NCBI GenBank assembly: GCA_035528235.1
Contig: DATKZB010000056.1
Span: 1 to 8,567 of the forward strand
Direction of reading: 5' to 3'
Length of the DNA: 8,567 nucleotides
Origin: DATKZB01 sp035528235
GTDB lineage: Bacteria; Planctomycetota; Phycisphaerae; FEN-1346
Numbering within the stretch: position 1 is the first letter of the stretch; each line of letters begins with the position of its first letter. The notes below the pieces were generated by a model. The model did not search any database. It saw only the letters and a program-made list of their open reading frames with translations, and had not been told where the DNA came from. Positions 5,598 to 8,567 of the stretch are shown piece by piece. Both the position numbers and the translations under genes were made by a program.

Positions 5598-5747
5598 AAA
5601 ACGGGGTCGAAAACGCGCGATTCCGGCGCATTCCGATCAAAAATCGAAAAAAACGATCAAAAACCGCGCGTTTCGCCTTGCCTATCTTACCAAAACGGTG
5701 TCGTATCGGCCCTGGCGCGTCGAAAACGTGGTTTGCACCAGCCAAAA
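5598..5747. other. Phased A-tracts, predicted intrinsically curved DNA
   Basis: Eight A-tracts of 4-7 A lie at 5598-5601, 5610-5613, 5639-5643, 5647-5653, 5659-5663, 5692-5695, 5723-5726 and 5744-5747. Their centres are 12, 29.5, 9, 11, 32.5, 31 and 21 nt apart, all near whole multiples of a 10.5-bp turn. All are A-runs on the + strand. Such phasing bends DNA. The stretch is visibly richer in A/T than its neighbours. No gene is supported here. Confidence 0.5.
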
Positions 5748-5791
5748 GGGCCATTTCGGCCTCTCTGGCGGAAGGGCGTTTTCTCAAAGTG

Positions 5792-5797
5792 TATAAT
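5792..5797 (+). promoter_or_regulatory. Isolated TATAAT (-10-like) without a clear gene
   Basis: A perfect TATAAT is followed by a run of G. No TTGACA-like box lies 16-18 nt upstream and there is no TGn extension. The curved A-tract DNA upstream could partly replace a -35 contact. A transcript from here would run into the twin hairpin repeats and antisense to the FlgN-like gene. This could be a small RNA start, a relic or chance. Confidence 0.3.
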
Positions 5798-5816
5798 GGG
5801 GGGGGCGAAACCAGCC

Positions 5817-5875
5817 GCGCGGGGCAAGCCCCGCGGCTAACGGGGCCCTTGCGCGGGGCAAGCCCCGCGGCTAAC
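5817..5875. repeat. Twin 25-bp palindromic repeats (REP-like)
   Basis: An identical 25-bp unit occurs at 5817-5841 and 5851-5875. Each contains the inverted pair CGCGGGG/CCCCGCG around a CAAG loop, followed by GGCTAAC. The second copy ends 5 nt before the stop codon of the - strand FlgN-like gene. The hairpins could terminate that transcript. GC hairpins of this kind are, as I recall, common dispersed intergenic elements in planctomycete genomes, but I cannot check that here. Confidence 0.65.
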
Positions 5876-5880
5876 AGGGG

Positions 5881-6213
5881 TCATCCCGACGTGTCGCGGT
5901 AGGCCCGGACCGACCGCTTGCCACGGGCCAGGCTCACCCGCCGCCGGGCCACGTCGTCCATCTGCTGGGCCAGGGCCAACCGGATGTGGGCGTGCAGGTC
6001 GAGGAGGCGCCGGTGGCGGTCGGGGTCGGAGCAGGCGCCGGTCTGCCGGGCGCGCTCCAGGAGGCAATCGACGCGGCCGGCCAGGCCCAGCACGCCGTCC
6101 ACGTCGCCGCGGCGGGCGTGTTCGAGTTGGGCCGCGAGGGCGTCGACCAGGTCCTGGAAGATCGTCTCGGGCGGCTGGGCGCGGGGGTCGGTTGAGGCGG
6201 CTGGCGTGTCCAC
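5881..6213 (-). CDS. Small helical protein, probable FlgN/FliT-like flagellar chaperone
   Basis: This 110-aa protein is predicted to be almost all helical. Helices span about 16-35, 38-57 and 65-93, and the tail RGKRSVRAY resembles the C-terminal motif seen in FlgN/FliT-type chaperones. Those proteins bind hook-filament junction proteins such as FlgL and FlgK in the cytosol before export. Here flgL lies upstream on the same strand, which supports the role. The GTG start at 6213 is set by GGAGG (6221-6225 on the opposite strand) with 7-nt spacing, inside the last codons of the TPR gene. It begins 2 nt after that gene's stop, so the two are probably co-transcribed and coupled. It has no unique catalytic residues. 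A generic helical hypothetical protein remains possible. Confidence 0.6.
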   Translation of the reverse strand: MDTPAASTDPRAQPPETIFQDLVDALAAQLEHARRGDVDGVLGLAGRVDCLLERARQTGACSDPDRHRRLLDLHAHIRLALAQQMDDVARRRVSLARGKRSVRAYRDTSG

Positions 6214-6215
6214 GG

Positions 6216-6851
6216 TTACGCCTCCGGCACTGCGGCGGCGCGGGGGGCCTGCCTGCGTCGGACCTCGCCCAGGAGGTTGGCGGCCTCGGCGTTTTCGGGC
6301 TCGAAGGCCAGGATTCGCCGGGCCACCTGGTCGGCCTCGGCCAGCCGGCCGTCGCGGGCATACAGGGTAGCCAGGCAGAACAGGACCGACGTGTCGTCGG
6401 GATGCCGTTCCAGGTACACGTTCAGGTACCGGATGACCTTGGCGAACGACCCCATCTGGATGGACGCCTGGAACAGGCCGAGCAGGGCCACGAGGTTGTC
6501 GGAGTCCTTTTCGAGGCAGGCCAGGTACATGTCGAAGGCGTCGGCGAACTCGTGGCGGTGCTGGTGGACCATCGCCAGGCCGCCGTAGGCCTCGGCACAG
6601 GCGGGGTCGATCTCGATGGCGGTGCGGAAGGCGCGGGCCGCGTCGTCGAACTGCCCGGCCTGGAGGGCAATGACGCCCAGGCCGACCGATGGCCCCGCCC
6701 GTTGCGGCGCCAGGCGGGCCGCCTCCACGTAACACTGGCACGCGCGGTCGAAGTTGCCGAGGGCGGCGTGGCAATCGCCCAGTTCCCTCAGGACGTCGTC
6801 GGGCGGCTCGTCGCCCTGGTCAACGGCCAGCCCCTCTCTCGTCGGTCGCAC
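6216..6851 (-). CDS. TPR-repeat protein in a flagellar cluster
   Basis: This 211-aa protein consists of about five tetratricopeptide repeats (roughly 19-50, 53-84, 87-118, 121-152 and 155-188). The 34-residue period is marked by the repeat ends LAPQ, IDPA, KDSD, RHPDD and FEPEN. The C-terminus is an Arg/Ala-rich tail. It has no signal peptide or membrane segment, so it is probably a cytosolic protein-binding scaffold. Its neighbours, flgL upstream and a FlgN-like gene directly downstream, suggest a part in flagellar assembly or export control. The partner is not evident. GTG 6851 is chosen because AAGGAG (6857-6862, opposite strand) is spaced 5 nt from it and the repeats start soon after. The frame stays open further upstream to 7208, but that part has no TPR character and contains the sigma54 site. 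Confidence 0.8.
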   Translation of the reverse strand: MRPTREGLAVDQGDEPPDDVLRELGDCHAALGNFDRACQCYVEAARLAPQRAGPSVGLGVIALQAGQFDDAARAFRTAIEIDPACAEAYGGLAMVHQHRHEFADAFDMYLACLEKDSDNLVALLGLFQASIQMGSFAKVIRYLNVYLERHPDDTSVLFCLATLYARDGRLAEADQVARRILAFEPENAEAANLLGEVRRRQAPRAAAVPEA

Positions 6852-6965
6852 GGTCACTCCTTCGGTTGCGGTCGCAGCTACGTTGTTGAGGCACGGGTGC
6901 GACGTGGCCCGGCCTGGATGCCGTCTCGCGGCAGCCGGTTGCCGGGGTTCGCAACGGACGTAGGC

Positions 6966-6992
6966 CCCCGCGTGAACCCCAGTCACGCGGGG
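6966..6992 (-). promoter_or_regulatory. Hairpin in the leader of the TPR gene
   Basis: A perfect 10-bp stem (CCCCGCGTGA at 6966-6975 with TCACGCGGGG at 6983-6992) closes a 7-nt loop. It lies between the sigma54 promoter and the TPR start, so it should fold in the 5' untranslated leader. It could be a stability or regulatory element. No known riboswitch class is recognised. Confidence 0.5.
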
Positions 6993-7053
6993 ATGGCAGA
7001 CCCCTCGGCCCATGGCTGCCGGGCAGTGACTCTCTGCCAACGGGGCAAGAAAG

Positions 7054-7069
7054 AGCAAACTACGTGCCA
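7054..7069 (-). promoter_or_regulatory. Sigma54 (RpoN) promoter reading toward the TPR-FlgN genes
   Basis: Read on the - strand, 7069 to 7054 is TGGCACG-N4-TTGCT. This matches the -24/-12 consensus fully, with GG and GC exactly 10 nt apart. Transcription should start near 7044, giving a leader of about 190 nt before GTG 6851. Sigma54 control of flagellar operons is common in bacteria. An activator site would be expected upstream (about 7130-7230 on the + numbering), but I see no clear one. Confidence 0.72.
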
Positions 7070-7233
7070 GATGTTGGCTCGGTCCGACTCCGGCACCACC
7101 CGGAACGACCCGCGTGCCGCGGCGGCGTTGGCCTGGCGGCACGTGCCCAGCACCGGGCAGAAGTCCTTTTTTCGCCGGGCGTGTTCCGCTGTCGGCCCGC
7201 GCCGTCAAATTATTGGACGCGGGGCGTCTAATC

Positions 7234-7351
7234 CTACAACGCCAGTCCGCTACTTCATCCCGCCTGGCGGCCTTCCTGGGCAGCCAGGAACATGCTTCAG
7301 GCCCCCTCGCGGCGGCCTAGGAAGGCCGCCGCGCCACAAGTGAGGTTGTAG
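7234..7351. repeat. Nested inverted-repeat structure downstream of flgL
   Basis: The outer arms are CTACAAC (7234-7240) and GTTGTAG (7345-7351). A 12-bp inverted pair lies inside (GGCGGCCTTCCT at 7266-7277, AGGAAGGCCGCC at 7319-7330). Two local hairpins compete with it: TTCCTGG/CCAGGAA (7273-7279 with 7284-7290) and GGCGGCCT/AGGCCGCC (7311-7318 with 7323-7330). It starts 63 nt past the flgL stop and may end that transcript. The terminal arms also give it the look of a small non-autonomous mobile repeat. No clear target duplication flanks it. Confidence 0.55.
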
Positions 7352-7413
7352 CGTGAAGGCAGCCGCAACGTCCGATAACGCGCCGGGGACCAGAGGGCCG
7401 TGGCCGAGAACGG

Positions 7414-8567
7414 TCACTCGAGGTAATCGAGGAGCGACATCCTGAGCAGCCGCGCCGAGACCGCCAGGGTCATCTCGTAGAGGGTCTGCCGCTGGGCCAG
7501 TTCGGTGGCCACCTGGACGATGTCGGCGTTTTCGAGGCGCGCGGCCTGATCGGCGCTGAACGTCTGGAGGTCCTCCAGCAGCGTGCCCAGCGACGCCATG
7601 GCCCCTACCTGACCGCCGACCGACGTCTCGGCGCGCGCCAGTTGGGTCGTCGCTTCCTGGAGGGCCCCGATCGACTCGGTCAGCAGCTGCGTCTGCCGGC
7701 CCTCCGACAGGCCGCGGGTGTTCAGAAGGATGTCGCGAACCGTCACGATGGCCCCGAACACGTCGTACGTGCCCGGCACGCGGACGGGCTCGATGCCCGT
7801 GCGTGCCACGCCGGTGCCGTCGACGTAAAGGACGCGGCCGGTGGCCGGGTCGGTGACGGCCAGGTTGGCCTGGGCGAAGTCGATGGCCACCCGGCTGGCC
7901 CCCTCGTCGAGCGAGAGGTACCCGGTGGCCTGGGCGGCCACGGTGCCCTGGAACGCCGGGCCGAGTCCCGTCACGTTGACGTGCACGACGTCGCCGGCGG
8001 CGTTGGTCAGCACGAGGTCGGTCTCGGCGCCGGTGAAGGCCACGTCGGGCCCGTCGTCGAGGCGAAGGACGCCGGCCGGCGCGTCGATGACGAGAGAGTG
8101 TCCATTGCCGAGGATCGTGTCGCCGGTGGCGGCGGTATCGCCCGGGGCGATGCCGCTGGCGCCCCCGTAGGTGGTCGCCTCATGCCCAACGGTCAACCAC
8201 AGGTCGCCGCGGACGCTGGCGGTGCCGGACCCGGCTGCCGCGCCCGTCGAGCCGAGGAACTCGGGCGTCTGGCGGTCGGCGTTGCGGAAGAGATCGTCGC
8301 CCACCAGCACGCCGGCGTACTGAACGCCCGGCGCCACGGGCACGCCCAGCGTCTGGGGGCTGCCGGCGTAGTCGACGCCGACGATCGTGCCGTCGACGTA
8401 CCGCGCGACGAACGGCCTGGTCGATCCGCTGCTTCCGGCAAAGAGGTACCGGCCCGTGTGGCTGGTATTGGCCAGCGAGATGGTCTGCTGGAGGATGGCG
8501 TCGATCTCGCGGGCCACCGCGGCGCGGTTGTCGGGCGAGTAGGTGCCGCTGAGGCCCTGGGTGGCCA
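7414..8567 (-). CDS. flgL: Flagellar hook-associated protein 3 (hook-filament junction), 5' end outside window
   Basis: The visible 383 residues are the middle and C-terminal parts of FlgL, the junction protein between hook and filament, exported by the flagellar type III system. The N-terminal side shows the flagellin-like helix end (SPDNRAAVAREIDAILQQTISLAN) followed by GRYLFAGS. The C-terminus carries the second long helix (RLENADIVQVATELAQRQTLYEMTLAVSARLLRMSLLDYL), a strong FlgL signature. Between them lies a beta-rich, Gly/Asp/Val-rich segment of about 200 residues, larger than in enterobacterial FlgL, probably a surface-exposed variable domain. The frame is open to the window edge, so the true start and promoter are not visible; the GTG at 8517 is internal. 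The TPR and FlgN-like genes follow on the same strand after 562 nt. Confidence 0.93.
   Translation of the reverse strand, partial: ATQGLSGTYSPDNRAAVAREIDAILQQTISLANTSHTGRYLFAGSSGSTRPFVARYVDGTIVGVDYAGSPQTLGVPVAPGVQYAGVLVGDDLFRNADRQTPEFLGSTGAAAGSGTASVRGDLWLTVGHEATTYGGASGIAPGDTAATGDTILGNGHSLVIDAPAGVLRLDDGPDVAFTGAETDLVLTNAAGDVVHVNVTGLGPAFQGTVAAQATGYLSLDEGASRVAIDFAQANLAVTDPATGRVLYVDGTGVARTGIEPVRVPGTYDVFGAIVTVRDILLNTRGLSEGRQTQLLTESIGALQEATTQLARAETSVGGQVGAMASLGTLLEDLQTFSADQAARLENADIVQVATELAQRQTLYEMTLAVSARLLRMSLLDYLE

Noticed and set aside
5532..5840. 102-codon + strand ORF in the convergent gap
   Set aside because: It has no ribosome site, spans a hairpin, the A-tracts and a repeat, and its translation has no domain character.
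5817..5875. CRISPR array
   Set aside because: There are only two repeats, the spacer is 9 nt, and the units are self-palindromic. No cas genes are seen.
7180..7208. TTGACG on the - strand as a sigma70 promoter for the TPR gene
   Set aside because: The -10 position reads AACACG, a poor match, and the sigma54 site closer to the gene is a full consensus match.
6192..7343. Long + strand ORF (383 codons) opposite the TPR gene
   Set aside because: The opposite frame has an unmistakable 34-residue TPR period. The + frame has no domain and runs through the sigma54 site and hairpins.

Overview
The window is a GC-rich bacterial sequence, most likely from a member of the Planctomycetota (perhaps Phycisphaerae-like). 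That assignment is an inference. It rests on a remnant of a planctomycete-style multihaem CxxCH protein, a two-domain HTH-GspE-like protein, GC hairpin intergenic repeats and the overall gene style. No marker gene settles it.

Region 1 (1-3066) looks like the end of an integrated island. It carries a compact + strand ubiquitin-like conjugation cassette: a 75-aa beta-grasp Ubl (20-247), an E2-like protein with a C-terminal array of four CxxC-x4-CxxC repeats (321-1412), a JAMM/JAB metallopeptidase (1303-2106) and a ThiF/E1-like adenylyltransferase (2100-2777). The genes are nearly contiguous: a 73-nt gap with a hairpin, then a 110-nt overlap, then a 7-nt overlap. The expected flow is E1 activation of the Ubl, transfer to the E2 cysteine, ligation that may be helped by the Cys-rich module, and JAMM-mediated trimming or removal. 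Cassettes of this type are known from comparative genomics, and relatives (Bil/Bub) act in antiphage defence. The target of this one is unknown. About 240 nt past the E1 gene lies the 3' half of a tRNA with anticodon CAT and an encoded CCA end (3018-3066), without its 5' half. This is the signature of a tRNA attachment site, so the cassette probably sits just inside the border of a mobile island.

Region 2 (3067-5489) looks like chromosomal backbone. It has a decayed multihaem cytochrome-type gene (3284-3857) whose two CxxCH motifs now lie in different frames. After a plausible sigma70-type promoter comes a 493-aa GspE/PilB-like protein (4008-5489) with an N-terminal MerR/excisionase-type HTH and degenerate ATPase motifs.

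Region 3 (5490-5880) has no gene that I can support. It holds tandem GC hairpins, an 11-bp hairpin, an A/T-richer stretch with A-tracts spaced at close to multiples of the helical repeat, an isolated TATAAT and a 25-bp repeat present twice.

Region 4 (5881-8567, - strand) is flagellar: flgL (5' end outside the window), then a 562-nt gene-free stretch (6852-7413), then a five-TPR protein and a small helical FlgN/FliT-like protein. The gene-free stretch holds a nested inverted-repeat structure (7234-7351), a consensus sigma54 promoter (7069 to 7054) and a hairpin in the leader (6966-6992). The layout suggests the TPR-FlgN pair is a sigma54-driven transcription unit.
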